DNA of 64,000 bases from contig DASZEJ010000129.1 of assembly GCA_035940955.1 (NCBI GenBank), positions 27,133 to 91,132 of the forward strand, written 5' to 3'. The notes under the pieces are model-generated. The model saw only the letters and a list, made by a program, of their open reading frames with translations, searched no databases and was not told the DNA's origin. Source of the DNA: CADCVT01 sp035940955. GTDB taxonomy: Bacteria; Actinomycetota; Thermoleophilia; Solirubrobacterales; Solirubrobacteraceae. Made by a program: the position numbers and the translations under genes. This document shows positions 43,925 through 52,441 of the stretch, piece by piece (the first letter of the stretch is position 1; the number at the start of each line of letters is the position of its first letter).

Positions 43925-45826
43925 GTGCGCCGCCTGAGCCTCGTCCTCGCGCTCGTCCTCGCGGCGCTCACCGCCGCCGCGCCGGCCGAGGCGGCGAAGC
44001 GCAGGCCCGTCAAGCGGCAGCTCACGGCGTTCCGCTCGTGCGACGGCCTCGTCGCGTTCGCCGAGCGCCGCGCGCGCCGCTTCGGGAGCGACGTGTACGC
44101 CACCCGCCGGCCGGTGTCCGGCGGCGGGCTCGTCGCGCCGCGGCCCGGCGTCGCCGAGCGCCAGGACGCCGCCGCCGGCCCGAGCGCCGACGGCGCGCAG
44201 CCCGCCGCGCCGGTCGAGGGCACCGACTACTCGGGCACCAACGTCCAGGAGGCGGGCGTCGACGAGCCCGACGCGGTCAAGACCGACGGCCGGCGGCTGT
44301 TCGTCGCGATGAACCAGCGGCTGTACGCGATCGACCTGACGGGCGACCAGCCGCGGCTCGCCGCGTCCCTGCCGCTCGAGGGCGACGGCCACGAGCTGCT
44401 GCTGCGCGGCGGCAAGCTGCTCGTGCTGTCGAGCGGCGGCTTCGAGGGCCCGATGCCGATGCCGGTCGCGCGGCCGGAGGGCGACGGCGCGCCGCCGCCG
44501 TACGTGTACGCCCCGCGCGCGAGGCTGCTCGAGGTCGACGCGGGCACGCTGAAGGTGATCCGCACCCTGGAGCTGCCGGGCACCGTGGTCGGCGGGCGCC
44601 TGCGCGGCTCGACCGCCCGCGTGGCGATCGCGACGCCGACGGGCATCGCGCCCGAGGGCGCCCCCGAGCTGCGCCGCTGGCTGCCGGCGATGGCGGTCAC
44701 CCCCGCGAGCACCGGCCGCCCGCTGCGCCGGTCGATCGCCCGCTGCTCCGCCGTCAGGCGCCCCGCGATCTTCGCCGGGCTCGGCCTCCTCACCGTCCTG
44801 ACCATCGACCTCGACCGCGGCGTCTCGCCGGTCGACTCCGACGCGATCCTCGCCGACGCCTCCACCGTCTACGCCTCGAAGGACCGGATGTACCTGGCCA
44901 CCGAGCGCTGGGTCGACTCGCAGGACGCGCAGGAGGACGGCGTGCCGGTGGGCCGCTCGACGGCGATCCACGGGTTCGACGTCGCCGACGCCGGCCGGAC
45001 CGCCTACGCCGGCAGCGGCACCGTGCGCGGCTACCTGCTCAACCAGTTCTCCCTGTCCGAGTACCGCGGCGCCCTGCGGGTGGCGACCACCGAGGAGCCG
45101 TCGTGGCTCGGCGACGTCGGGGCCGACCGGCGCAGCGAGAGCTTCGTGACCGTGCTCGACGAGCGGCCGGCCGGCCTGGCGCAGGTCGGGCGCGTCGGCG
45201 GCCTGGGCCGCGGCGAGCGGATCTACGCGGTGCGCTTCGCCGGCGACGCCGGCTTCGTCGTCACGTTCCGCCAGACCGACCCGCTGTACACGCTCGACCT
45301 CTCGCGTCCGGCGAGCCCGCGCGTCGCCGGCGAGCTGAAGATCCCCGGCTACTCCTCCTACCTGCACCCGATCGGCGGCGGCCTGATGCTCGGCGTCGGG
45401 CAGGACGCCGACGCGGACGGCCGCGTTCGCGGCGCCCAGGTGTCGCTGTTCGACGTCGGCGACCTGAGCGACCCGCGGCGGCTGCACCAGCTCCGCTTCG
45501 GCCGCTACGCGAGCACGCTCGCCGAGCACGACCACCACGCGTTCCTGTGGTGGCCGGCGGCGAAGCTGCTCGTCCTGCCGCTCGCCGAGTACGGCGACCG
45601 CTCGGAGGACGCGTTCCTCGGCGCGGTCGGGCTGCGCGTCGACCGCGCGGCGGGCTTCGCCGAGGCGGGGCGCACGGAGCACCCCGACGTCGACGGCTAC
45701 CGGCCGCAGGTCGTGCGGGCGGCCGTCGTCGACGGCCGCCTCTACACGATCTCCTACGCCGGGGTCCAGGCCGGCCGGCTCGACACGCTCGCCGGCACGG
45801 CCTGGGTGGCGTTCCCGCAGCCCTAG
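43925..45826 (+). CDS. secreted beta-propeller domain protein
   Basis: This 633-residue protein starts at GTG 43925 with a signal peptide (RRLSLVLALVLAALTAAAPA). After a linker it has the conserved entry TDYSGTNVQEAGVDEPDAVK and DGRRLFVAMNQRLYAIDL of the bacterial beta-propeller family PF09826. Repeated blades follow (for example AIHGFDVADAG, YAVRFAGDAGFVVTFRQTDP, SYLHPIGGGLMLGVGQDADA). The family is extracellular and its biochemical role is not established; a protein-protein interaction platform is the usual assumption. The stop lies in a hairpin shared with the convergent protease gene. Confidence 0.88.
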   Translation: MRRLSLVLALVLAALTAAAPAEAAKRRPVKRQLTAFRSCDGLVAFAERRARRFGSDVYATRRPVSGGGLVAPRPGVAERQDAAAGPSADGAQPAAPVEGTDYSGTNVQEAGVDEPDAVKTDGRRLFVAMNQRLYAIDLTGDQPRLAASLPLEGDGHELLLRGGKLLVLSSGGFEGPMPMPVARPEGDGAPPPYVYAPRARLLEVDAGTLKVIRTLELPGTVVGGRLRGSTARVAIATPTGIAPEGAPELRRWLPAMAVTPASTGRPLRRSIARCSAVRRPAIFAGLGLLTVLTIDLDRGVSPVDSDAILADASTVYASKDRMYLATERWVDSQDAQEDGVPVGRSTAIHGFDVADAGRTAYAGSGTVRGYLLNQFSLSEYRGALRVATTEEPSWLGDVGADRRSESFVTVLDERPAGLAQVGRVGGLGRGERIYAVRFAGDAGFVVTFRQTDPLYTLDLSRPASPRVAGELKIPGYSSYLHPIGGGLMLGVGQDADADGRVRGAQVSLFDVGDLSDPRRLHQLRFGRYASTLAEHDHHAFLWWPAAKLLVLPLAEYGDRSEDAFLGAVGLRVDRAAGFAEAGRTEHPDVDGYRPQVVRAAVVDGRLYTISYAGVQAGRLDTLAGTAWVAFPQP

Positions 45827-45839
45827 CGGCCGGCTAGGG
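45821..45839. terminator. symmetric hairpin holding both stop codons of convergent genes
   Basis: CCCTAGC (45821-45827) and GCTAGGG (45833-45839) are perfect inverted repeats around a 5-nt loop. The TAG of the beta-propeller gene lies in the left arm and the TAG of the convergent protease gene in the right arm. The design is the same as at 6051-6075. Confidence 0.5.
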
Positions 45840-46931
45840 GACGACCGGCGCGGGGGCCGGGACCGGCACGATCTGGCCGTTCGCCGGCGTGCCGACCGCG
45901 GTCACGCGCGTGCCGCCCATGATCCCGAGGCCCTGGCGCATGAGCGGGTCGACGTACAGGTGGGTGTTGATGCCCGCCGCCTCCATGTTCGCCCCGACCG
46001 TGTCGCCGAGCAGCGTGTTCGAGGCCGAGCCCGAGTCGCCCGGCGAGATCGCGCCGAAGAACATGAAGTGCGTCGCGCCCCAGTGCAGCGCGGTCGCCGA
46101 CCGCGGCGTGCCGGCCGGGAAGCCGACGCCGGTGCCGTGCCCGTAGTGCACGAGCTGCTGGGCGAGGAACGGGTCCGGGTTCACCGTCACCGTGGGGATC
46201 AGGCCGTTCCGCGGGATCGTCACGCCCACCGGCGTGCCGGTCTTCGTGAAGACGCCGCGCGGGCCGCCCCAGAACGCCATCGTCGGCGTCACCAGCGACT
46301 GGTACGGGGCGTCGACCGAGATCAGCGCGTAGTCGTCGCCGAGGCCGTTGTCGTGCGAGACCTTGTACGTGCCGAAGTCGAGGACGATCGGGTTGAGCGT
46401 GCCGGCGCGGTTGCCGAACGCCGCGATCACCGTCCCCTTGTCGCCGACCTTGCCGCAGTGGCCGGCGGTGCTGATGCTGTAGCTGCCGGGCGACCCGTAG
46501 ACGTGCGCGGTCGTGCACCAGCCGATCGCGTTGTCGGTGATCGTCAGGAGCAGCGCGCCGGGCCGGATGCCGAAGAAGCCGGCGCCCGCGTACGTCGCGA
46601 CGGTCGGCAGCGCGACCGCCGTCCGGTTGCCCTGGCGGTCGATCATCGTCGGCGTCGAGAAGCGCTTGCCGAGCAGGAAGCGCTTGGGCGGCAGGCCGAG
46701 CAGCCTGAGGTCGCGGTTGGAGAGGTTGAACCGCAGCTCCTGCCAGCCGCTGCCGCGCGAGCGCAGCTGCGCGAGGTGGCGCTGCTTGAGCTCGGCGAGC
46801 GCCGAGGGCGCGATGCGGTACGGCTCGATCTTGACCTTCTGGGCCGCACGCGCGTCGGCGGCGGCGGGGGATGCGAGCGCGAGGACGGCGACGAGGGCCG
46901 TGACGGTGCCCGCGAAACGGCGAACGGTCAT
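45834..46931 (-). CDS. secreted trypsin-like serine protease
   Basis: This 365-residue protein starts at ATG 46931 with GGAGG 7 nt upstream. The signal peptide is RRFAGTVTALVAVLALASPA. After a propeptide-like region comes the S1 domain with His158 (SISTAGHCGK), Asp199/200 (LGDDYALISVD) and Ser300 (SPGDSGSAS), a complete triad. The Ser motif GDSGSA resembles bacterial glutamyl-endopeptidase and streptogrisin relatives more than animal trypsins. A Pro-rich tail (VPVPAPAPVVP) ends the protein. It is the second secreted protease within 7 kb. Confidence 0.85.
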   Translation of the reverse strand: MTVRRFAGTVTALVAVLALASPAAADARAAQKVKIEPYRIAPSALAELKQRHLAQLRSRGSGWQELRFNLSNRDLRLLGLPPKRFLLGKRFSTPTMIDRQGNRTAVALPTVATYAGAGFFGIRPGALLLTITDNAIGWCTTAHVYGSPGSYSISTAGHCGKVGDKGTVIAAFGNRAGTLNPIVLDFGTYKVSHDNGLGDDYALISVDAPYQSLVTPTMAFWGGPRGVFTKTGTPVGVTIPRNGLIPTVTVNPDPFLAQQLVHYGHGTGVGFPAGTPRSATALHWGATHFMFFGAISPGDSGSASNTLLGDTVGANMEAAGINTHLYVDPLMRQGLGIMGGTRVTAVGTPANGQIVPVPAPAPVVP

Positions 46932-47031
46932 GGGGGGAACCTCCGGGTTTCCGTTGCGTTCAGGGTTCCCAACGTGATCGCGGGCGCAAACTGGCGGCCA
47001 ACCTTCGGGTGCCTTGCGCGTTCAGAGGGGC

Positions 47032-47232
47032 ATGGGCATTGGAACCAGCATCTTCCTTCTCGCGGCCGGCGCGATCCTCGCGTTCGCCGTGACCGACGCG
47101 ATCTCCGGCGTCGACCTCACCGTCGTCGGCTACATCCTCATGGCCGCCGGGGCGCTCGGCCTCGTCGTCTCCATGCTGCTGATGAACCGCGCGCGCCGCG
47201 CGACCGTGGTGCGCGAGCGCGACGTGTACTGA
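47032..47232 (+). CDS. DUF6458-family small membrane protein
   Basis: This 66-residue protein starts at ATG 47032 after AGAGGGG. The start MGIGTSIFLLAAGAILAFAV, the VSGVDL-like ISGVDLTVVGYILMAAGALG, and the basic tail match the actinobacterial DUF6458 pattern: two membrane helices and a short hinge containing GVDL. Function is unknown. The family is widespread in Actinobacteria, which supports the taxonomic placement. Confidence 0.85.
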   Translation: MGIGTSIFLLAAGAILAFAVTDAISGVDLTVVGYILMAAGALGLVVSMLLMNRARRATVVRERDVY

Positions 47233-47251
47233 CCCCGCGCCGCGGGGGTAA

Positions 47252-47292
47252 GGCCCTCCCGAGGGGCAGTTTCTCCGAACTTCGGGAGGGCC
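47252..47292 (+). promoter_or_regulatory. 11-bp inverted repeat that pairs out the ribosome binding site of the WS/DGAT gene
   Basis: GGCCCTCCCGA (47252-47262) and TCGGGAGGGCC (47282-47292) are perfect complements around a 19-nt loop. The right arm contains GGGAGG, the Shine-Dalgarno of the ATG at 47295. The left arm can alternatively pair locally (CCCTC with GAGGG at 47254-47265), which would free the ribosome site. This looks like a translational switch or thermosensor; a terminator of the DUF6458 gene is the simpler alternative. Confidence 0.5.
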
Positions 47293-47294
47293 GG

Positions 47295-48818
47295 ATGCGG
47301 CAGCTGACGAGCCTGGATGCGCAGTTCCTGGCGATGGAGTCGCCGAGCACGTACGGGCACGTGTCGGGCCTGGCGATCTACGACCCGTCGACCCGGCCGG
47401 GCGGCAAGCTCGAGCTCAAGGACGTCTGCCGCCTGGTGGGCGAGCGCATCCACATGCTGCCGCCGTTCCGGTGGAAGCTCGTCGAGGTGCCGTTCGGGCT
47501 CGACCTGCCGTACTGGGTGGAGGACCCCGACTTCGACCTCGACTTCCACATCCGCGAGAGCGCTGTGCCGCCGCCGGGCAACAAGCGCCAGCTCGCCGAG
47601 ACGGTGGCGCGGATCGTCGCGCGGCCGCTCGACCGCGCGCGCCCGCTGTGGGAGCTGTACGTCATCCACGGCATCGAGGGCGGCAGGTACGTCGGGCTGC
47701 TCACGAAGGTCCACCACGCGGCGGTCGACGGCGTGTCGGGCGCGGAGATCCTCGGCGCGCTGGTCGACCTGTCCCCGGAGGGGCGCGAGCTGCCGCCGCG
47801 GGGCGACGACGTGTTCGGCGAGCGGGAGCCGTCGCAGTGGGAGATGCTCGGCCGCGGGCTGCTCGGGGTGCCGCGCCAGCCGCTGCGCGCGGCGCGCGCG
47901 GTCCCGGCGACGGTGCCGAACCTGCCGGAGCTGCCGGGCGCGCAGCTGCTCCCCGGCATGGGGACGCTCGGGCGCGTGACGACCGCGGTCAAGCGCCGGC
48001 TCGACGGCGGCGGCGACGGCGAGGTGCTCGACCCGCAGTCGCTGAGCGTCCCGCGGACGTTCTTCAACCAGCGGATCTCGCCGCACCGCCGGTTCTCGTT
48101 CGACTCGCTGCCGCTCGAGCGGGTCAAGGCGGTCAAGAACGAGCTGGGGATCACGGTCAACGACGTCGTGGTCGCGGCGTGCGCGACGGGCGTGCGCGAG
48201 TGGCTGCTCGAGCTCGGCGAGCTGCCGGACGAGCCGCTGGTGGCGATGGTGCCGGTGTCGGTGCGCAAGCCGGAGGAGGCGGGGACGTTCGGCAACCGGG
48301 TGTCGGTGATGATCGTCCCGATCCCGACCGACGAGCCCGACCCGCGCCGGCGGCTGATGCGGGCGCACGAGACGCTGGCGGCGGCGAAGACCCGGCACCG
48401 GGCGCTGCCGGCGAGCATCCTGCAGGACGCGACGCAGTTCGTCCCGCCGGCGCTGTTCAGCCGCGCGGCGCGCGTGATCGCGCAGGTCTCGGCGGGGGTG
48501 CAGCCGCCGCTGAACCTCGTGATCTCGAACGTGCCGGGGCCGCCCGTGCCGCTGTTCCTCGCGGGCGCGAAGCTCGTCGCGCACTACCCGGTGTCGGTCA
48601 TCACCGACGGCGTCGGGCTGAACATCACGTGCCTGAGCTACCTCGACCACGTCGACTTCGGGATCGTGGCCGACCGGGAGCTGATCGACGACGCCTGGCC
48701 GCTCATGAACGCGATCCGCTCCGGGCTGGCGGACCTCGACGCGGTCGTGTGCGGCGGGCGGACGGAGCCGGCGCGGCCTCGCGGGCGGGCCGAGCGCCAG
48801 AAGCTGCCGGCGACGTAG
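47295..48818 (+). CDS. wax ester synthase/diacylglycerol acyltransferase (WS/DGAT)
   Basis: This 507-residue protein starts at ATG 47295. The first residues are RQLTSLDAQFLAMESPSTYG, typical of the actinobacterial family. The catalytic HHxxxDG motif is at residues 140-146 (KVHHAAVDGVSGAEI). Other conserved parts are NDVVVAACATGVREWL and VISNVPGPPVPLFLAGAKLV in the C-terminal domain. The enzyme transfers acyl-CoA to diacylglycerol or a long-chain alcohol, making storage triacylglycerol or wax esters, and acts at the membrane or lipid-droplet surface. Expression may be controlled by the hairpin covering its ribosome site. Confidence 0.93.
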   Translation: MRQLTSLDAQFLAMESPSTYGHVSGLAIYDPSTRPGGKLELKDVCRLVGERIHMLPPFRWKLVEVPFGLDLPYWVEDPDFDLDFHIRESAVPPPGNKRQLAETVARIVARPLDRARPLWELYVIHGIEGGRYVGLLTKVHHAAVDGVSGAEILGALVDLSPEGRELPPRGDDVFGEREPSQWEMLGRGLLGVPRQPLRAARAVPATVPNLPELPGAQLLPGMGTLGRVTTAVKRRLDGGGDGEVLDPQSLSVPRTFFNQRISPHRRFSFDSLPLERVKAVKNELGITVNDVVVAACATGVREWLLELGELPDEPLVAMVPVSVRKPEEAGTFGNRVSVMIVPIPTDEPDPRRRLMRAHETLAAAKTRHRALPASILQDATQFVPPALFSRAARVIAQVSAGVQPPLNLVISNVPGPPVPLFLAGAKLVAHYPVSVITDGVGLNITCLSYLDHVDFGIVADRELIDDAWPLMNAIRSGLADLDAVVCGGRTEPARPRGRAERQKLPAT

Positions 48819-48836
48819 GGGCGGTACGCTCAGAGG

Positions 48837-49490
48837 GTGTTCTTCACGCGCAAGAAGCTCGACCTGCCGAGCGCTGAGGAGGCGCTGCCCGGCCGCGACG
48901 CGGAGATGCCGGTCCCGGCCGCGCACGAGGTGCTCGGCACGCCTCTGAAGCCCCCGTTCCCCGAGGGGACGCAGACCGCGGTGTTCGCCCTCGGCTGCTT
49001 CTGGGGCGCCGAGCGCGTGTTCTGGCAGGCCCCCGGCGTGTTCACGACCGCCGTCGGCTACGCGGGCGGCCTGACGCCGAACCCGACGTACGAGGAGGTC
49101 TGCAGCGGCCGGACCGGCCACGCGGAGGTCGTCCTCGTCGTCTTCGACCCGAAGGCCACCTCGTACGACGCGATGCTCAAGCTGTTCTGGGAGAACCACG
49201 ACCCGACGCAGGGCATGCGGCAGGCGAACGACGTCGGGACGCAGTACCGGTCGGCGATCTACGTGAGCTCGGACGAGCAGCGGCGCGCCGCGGAGGCGTC
49301 GCGCGACGCGTTCCAGCCCCGGCTGGCGGAGCGCGGCTACGGCGACATCACGACCGAGATTGTGGACGCCGGCCCGTTCTACTACGCCGAGGACTACCAC
49401 CAGCAGTACCTCGCGAAGAACCCGAACGGGTACTGCGGGCTGGGCGGCACGGGCGTGAGCTGCCCGATCGGCGTCGCGTCGGCGGGCTGA
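48837..49490 (+). CDS. msrA: peptide methionine (S)-S-oxide reductase
   Basis: This 217-residue protein starts at GTG 48837. The active-site motif GCFWG has Cys54 (ALGCFWGAERVFWQ). The family sequences YAGGLTPNPTYEEVCSGRTG, HAEVVLVVFDP and FWENHDPTQGMRQ-type are present, with EDYHQQYLAKNPNGYC near the end. C-terminal cysteines (NGYCGLGG and VSCPIG) can act as resolving residues with thioredoxin. The role is repair of oxidised methionine. The N-terminal extension (about 45 residues) is usual for longer actinobacterial MsrA. Confidence 0.96.
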   Translation: MFFTRKKLDLPSAEEALPGRDAEMPVPAAHEVLGTPLKPPFPEGTQTAVFALGCFWGAERVFWQAPGVFTTAVGYAGGLTPNPTYEEVCSGRTGHAEVVLVVFDPKATSYDAMLKLFWENHDPTQGMRQANDVGTQYRSAIYVSSDEQRRAAEASRDAFQPRLAERGYGDITTEIVDAGPFYYAEDYHQQYLAKNPNGYCGLGGTGVSCPIGVASAG

Positions 49491-49509
49491 GGACCGGCCG
49501 CAATGTGAA

Positions 49510-49522
49510 GGTGCCAGGCACC
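49510..49522. repeat. short palindrome GGTGCC-A-GGCACC
   Basis: A 13-bp inverted repeat in the 76-bp gap before the multicopper oxidase gene, 45 bp before its ATG. It shares a GTGsCAGGC core with the element at 43886-43899. It may be a regulatory site for the metal genes or a dispersed small repeat. Confidence 0.4.
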
Positions 49523-49553
49523 GTGGTGGGGCGCAAGCGAGATTTAGCCATGC

Positions 49554-49559
49554 CATAAT
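49554..49559 (+). promoter_or_regulatory. -10 box CATAAT of the multicopper oxidase gene
   Basis: CATAAT ends 7 bp before the ATG at 49567, so transcription would begin at or next to the start codon and give a leaderless mRNA. No clear -35 box and no Shine-Dalgarno are visible, which fits this reading. Confidence 0.45.
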
Positions 49560-49566
49560 CGTCCGC

Positions 49567-50592
49567 ATGGCACGGCTGACTCGCCGGCGGCTCCTTGCTT
49601 CGCTCCCCGCCGCGGGAGTGGGGGCTGCGGCCCTGCACGCCGCCGTTCCGCATTCGCACGGCGGCGGCGGCGTCGCCGCGGCGGCGGAGAACGGGCATGC
49701 CGGGCATGGCGGGGGGCATGCCTCGTTCCGCGGCACCGTCGACCACCGCCGCAACGGGTTCGATCCGCACCGCACGCTCCGCGACTTCGACTGGGGCCGC
49801 ACGCGGCGGCTGGCGAGCGGGCGGGTGCTGCGCGAGTGGGAGCTGACGGCGACCGAGAAGGAGATCGAGGTCGCGCCCGGCGTCCGGTTCGCCGCGTGGG
49901 TCTACAACGACCGCCTCCCCGGCCCGACGCTGCGCGCCCGCGAGGGCGAGCGGCTGCGGATCACGCTGCGCAACGCCTCGGTGCACCCGCACACGATCCA
50001 CTTCCACGGCCTGCACCCCGCGGCGATGGACGGCGTCGCCGGGGCCGGCGCGGGCGAGGTCGCCCCCGGCGGCACGACCGTCTACGAGTTCGACGCCGAG
50101 CCGTTCGGGCTGCACCTCTACCACTGCCACGTCCGCCCGCTCGCCGAGCACATCCAGAAGGGGCTGTACGGCGCGTTCGTCGTCGACCCGAAGCAGGGGC
50201 GCGAGGAGGCCGACGAGCTCGTGATGGTCATGCACGGGCTCGACACGAACTTCGACCGCGAGAACGAGATCTACGCCGTCAACGGCATCGGCTTCGCGTA
50301 CATGGACCCGCCGATCCAGGTCAGGCGCGGCGAGCTCGTCCGGATCTACCTCGCGAACCTCACCGAGTTCGACCCGGTCAACTCGTTCCACGTCCACGGG
50401 AACTTCTTTCACTACTTCCCCACCGGCACCTCGCTGCAGCCGGTCGAGCTGACCGACACCGTCATGCAGTGCCAGGGCCAGCGCGGCATCCTCGAGCTGC
50501 GCTTCCGGCGCGCCGGGAGGTTCATGTTCCACGCCCACCAGTCGGAGTTCACCGAGCTCGGCTGGCAGGGCTTCTTCGAGGTGGTCGACTAG
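49567..50592 (+). CDS. two-domain multicopper oxidase, Tat-exported
   Basis: This 341-residue protein starts at ATG 49567. The N-terminus LTRRRLLASLPAAGVGAAAL is a twin-arginine signal, followed by a His/Gly-rich stretch (HSHGGGG, HAGHGGGHA). Copper sites are HPHTIHFHGLHPA (about 140-150), LHLYHCHVRPLAEHI (type 1 HCH site in domain 1), FHVHGNFFHYF and FMFHAHQSEFTELGWQG. Having two cupredoxin domains resembles small laccases and copper nitrite reductases more than three-domain CueO. The predicted job is extracellular copper- or manganese-linked oxidation. The ZIP transporter gene follows directly with no gap. Confidence 0.9.
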   Translation: MARLTRRRLLASLPAAGVGAAALHAAVPHSHGGGGVAAAAENGHAGHGGGHASFRGTVDHRRNGFDPHRTLRDFDWGRTRRLASGRVLREWELTATEKEIEVAPGVRFAAWVYNDRLPGPTLRAREGERLRITLRNASVHPHTIHFHGLHPAAMDGVAGAGAGEVAPGGTTVYEFDAEPFGLHLYHCHVRPLAEHIQKGLYGAFVVDPKQGREEADELVMVMHGLDTNFDRENEIYAVNGIGFAYMDPPIQVRRGELVRIYLANLTEFDPVNSFHVHGNFFHYFPTGTSLQPVELTDTVMQCQGQRGILELRFRRAGRFMFHAHQSEFTELGWQGFFEVVD

Positions 50593-51759
50593 ATGCAGCA
50601 GGCCGCCGTGCGGGCGCCCGCGTGGCTGCTCGGGCTGGTCCCGCTGCTGCTGCTCGTCGGGGTCATCGGCGCGTTCGCGCTGCTCGACGGCCCGGGGCTG
50701 GGCGACCGCAACGGCGTCCCGGTGGAGGAGGTCGCGGTCGAGCGCACCGTGCTCGAGCCCGGCTCGATCGAGCTGACCGTCCGCAACGACGGCCCGGACG
50801 CCGTGCGCATCGCCCAGGCGCAGGTCAACGACGCGTTCGTCCCCTTCACCGGCGCCGAGCAGGAGATCGGCAGGCTCGGCACCGCGACCGTGCGCATCGC
50901 GTACCCGTGGAACGAGGGCGAGGCCTACGACGTCACGCTCGTGACCGCGACCGGCGGCACCGTCGGCCACGCCATCGACGTCGCCGCCGAGACGCCCGAC
51001 AGCGACCTGTCGTTCTTCGGCCTCATGGCGCTGCTCGGCGTGTACGTCGGCGTCATCCCCGTCGCGCTGGGGATGCTGTGGCTGCCGTGGATCCGGCGCA
51101 TCCCCGGCCGGTGGCTGCGCGCGGTGATGGCGCTGACCGTCGGGCTGCTCGCGTTCCTGGCGATCGACGCGACGCTGGAGGGGGTGGAGCTGGCCGGCGA
51201 GGGCTCGCAGGCGTTCGGCGGCGCCGCGCTCGTCTTCCTCGGCGCTGCCGCGTCCTACCTCGGCCTGACCGGCGTGTCGGCGTGGCTGGAGAGCAGGCGC
51301 GCGGGCGCCGGCGGCGAGCGGCTCGCGCTCCTGATCGCCGCGGGCATCGGCCTGCACAACCTCGGCGAGGGCGTCGCGATCGGCTCCTCGTACGCGGTCG
51401 GGGCGCTCGCGCTCGGCGCGTTCCTCGTCGTCGGCTTCGCGATCCACAACACGACCGAGGGGCTGGCGATCGTCGCCCCGCTCGCCGACGGCCGCGCCAC
51501 GCCGGGAAGGCTCGCGGTGCTCGGCCTGCTCGCCGGCGCGCCCGCGATCGCCGGCGCGTGGATCGGCGCCGCCGCCTTCAACGCGAGCGTCGCCGCGTTC
51601 CTGTTCGGCTTCGGGGCCGGGGCGATCGCCCAGGTGATCGTGCAGCTCGCCCCGTCGCTGCGCGACGAGAGCGGCCGCGCGCTGCACCCGGCGGCGGTCG
51701 CGGGGCTCCTCGCCGGGATGGCGGTCATGTTCGCGACGGGACTGCTGGTGGCGGTGTGA
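50593..51759 (+). CDS. ZIP-family metal transporter with N-terminal cupredoxin-like domain
   Basis: This 388-residue protein starts at ATG 50593, the base after the oxidase stop. A first membrane helix (LLGLVPLLLLVGVIGAFALL) is followed by an extracytoplasmic beta domain (about 45-135; VAVERTVLEPGSIELTVRND, GTATVRIAYPWNEG). This looks like a cupredoxin fold without an obvious full copper site. The ZIP core has the metal-binding helices GIGLHNLGEGVAIG (about 252) and FAIHNTTEGLAIVAP (about 282), both with the expected His and Glu. It should move Zn, Fe or Mn into the cytoplasm. The start of the DtxR-type regulator overlaps its stop. Confidence 0.87.
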   Translation: MQQAAVRAPAWLLGLVPLLLLVGVIGAFALLDGPGLGDRNGVPVEEVAVERTVLEPGSIELTVRNDGPDAVRIAQAQVNDAFVPFTGAEQEIGRLGTATVRIAYPWNEGEAYDVTLVTATGGTVGHAIDVAAETPDSDLSFFGLMALLGVYVGVIPVALGMLWLPWIRRIPGRWLRAVMALTVGLLAFLAIDATLEGVELAGEGSQAFGGAALVFLGAAASYLGLTGVSAWLESRRAGAGGERLALLIAAGIGLHNLGEGVAIGSSYAVGALALGAFLVVGFAIHNTTEGLAIVAPLADGRATPGRLAVLGLLAGAPAIAGAWIGAAAFNASVAAFLFGFGAGAIAQVIVQLAPSLRDESGRALHPAAVAGLLAGMAVMFATGLLVAV

Positions 51760-52430
51760 GCGCGACCGAGGGCGTCAGCTCCGCCGTCCAGGACTACGCG
51801 AAGGCGATCTACGCGCTGCAGGCGCGCGGCGGCGGCGAGCCGGTCGCGACGAACGACCTGGCCGCGCGGCTCGGGGTCACGCCGGCGTCGGCGTCGAGCA
51901 TGGTCCGCAAGCTCGCCGAGCAGGGCCTCGCGCACCTCGAGCCCTACCACGGCGTCACGCTGACGCCGGCGGGCGAGCGCGTCGCGCTCGAGGTGCTGCG
52001 CCACCACCGGCTGCTCGAGCTGTACCTCGCCGAGCACCTCGGCGTCCCGTGGGACCGCGTCCACGAGGAGGCCGAGGCGCTCGAGCACGTCATCTCCGAG
52101 GACCTCGAGGCGCGGATCGCCGCCAAGCTCGGCGACCCGACGCACGACCCGCACGGCGACCCGATCCCGTCCGCCGACCTGGCCATCGACGAGACGCAGA
52201 CCTCCAGCCTGGAGGCGCTCGACGTCGGCGCGCGCGGCCGGTTCGTGCGCGTCTCCGACTCCGACCCGGCCATGCTGCGCTACCTCGACGAGCGGGGGAT
52301 CGCGATCGGCGACGAGCTCGAGGTCGTCGAGCGCCAGCCGTTCGGCGGGCCGGCGACGGTGCTGATCGGCGGCGAGCGGCAGGTGGTCGGCGGCGCGCTG
52401 GCGCGTGCGATGCGGGTGCAGGTCGGGTAG
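51756..52430 (+). CDS. DtxR/MntR-family metal-dependent regulator
   Basis: This 224-residue protein starts at GTG 51756, overlapping the ZIP stop (GTGTGA). The winged helix is VQDYAKAIYALQ, VATNDLAARLGVTPASASSM with VRKLAEQGLAHLEPYHGVTL. The dimerisation and metal domain has HHRLLELYLAEHLGVPWDRV and EEAEALEHVISEDLEARIA. A C-terminal SH3-like FeoA domain (GARGRFVRVSDSDPAMLRYL) completes the IdeR-type length. With Fe or Mn bound it should repress genes for metal uptake, most simply its own operon with the oxidase and transporter. Confidence 0.92.
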   Translation: MSATEGVSSAVQDYAKAIYALQARGGGEPVATNDLAARLGVTPASASSMVRKLAEQGLAHLEPYHGVTLTPAGERVALEVLRHHRLLELYLAEHLGVPWDRVHEEAEALEHVISEDLEARIAAKLGDPTHDPHGDPIPSADLAIDETQTSSLEALDVGARGRFVRVSDSDPAMLRYLDERGIAIGDELEVVERQPFGGPATVLIGGERQVVGGALARAMRVQVG

Positions 52431-52441
52431 CCCTGGGCGCC

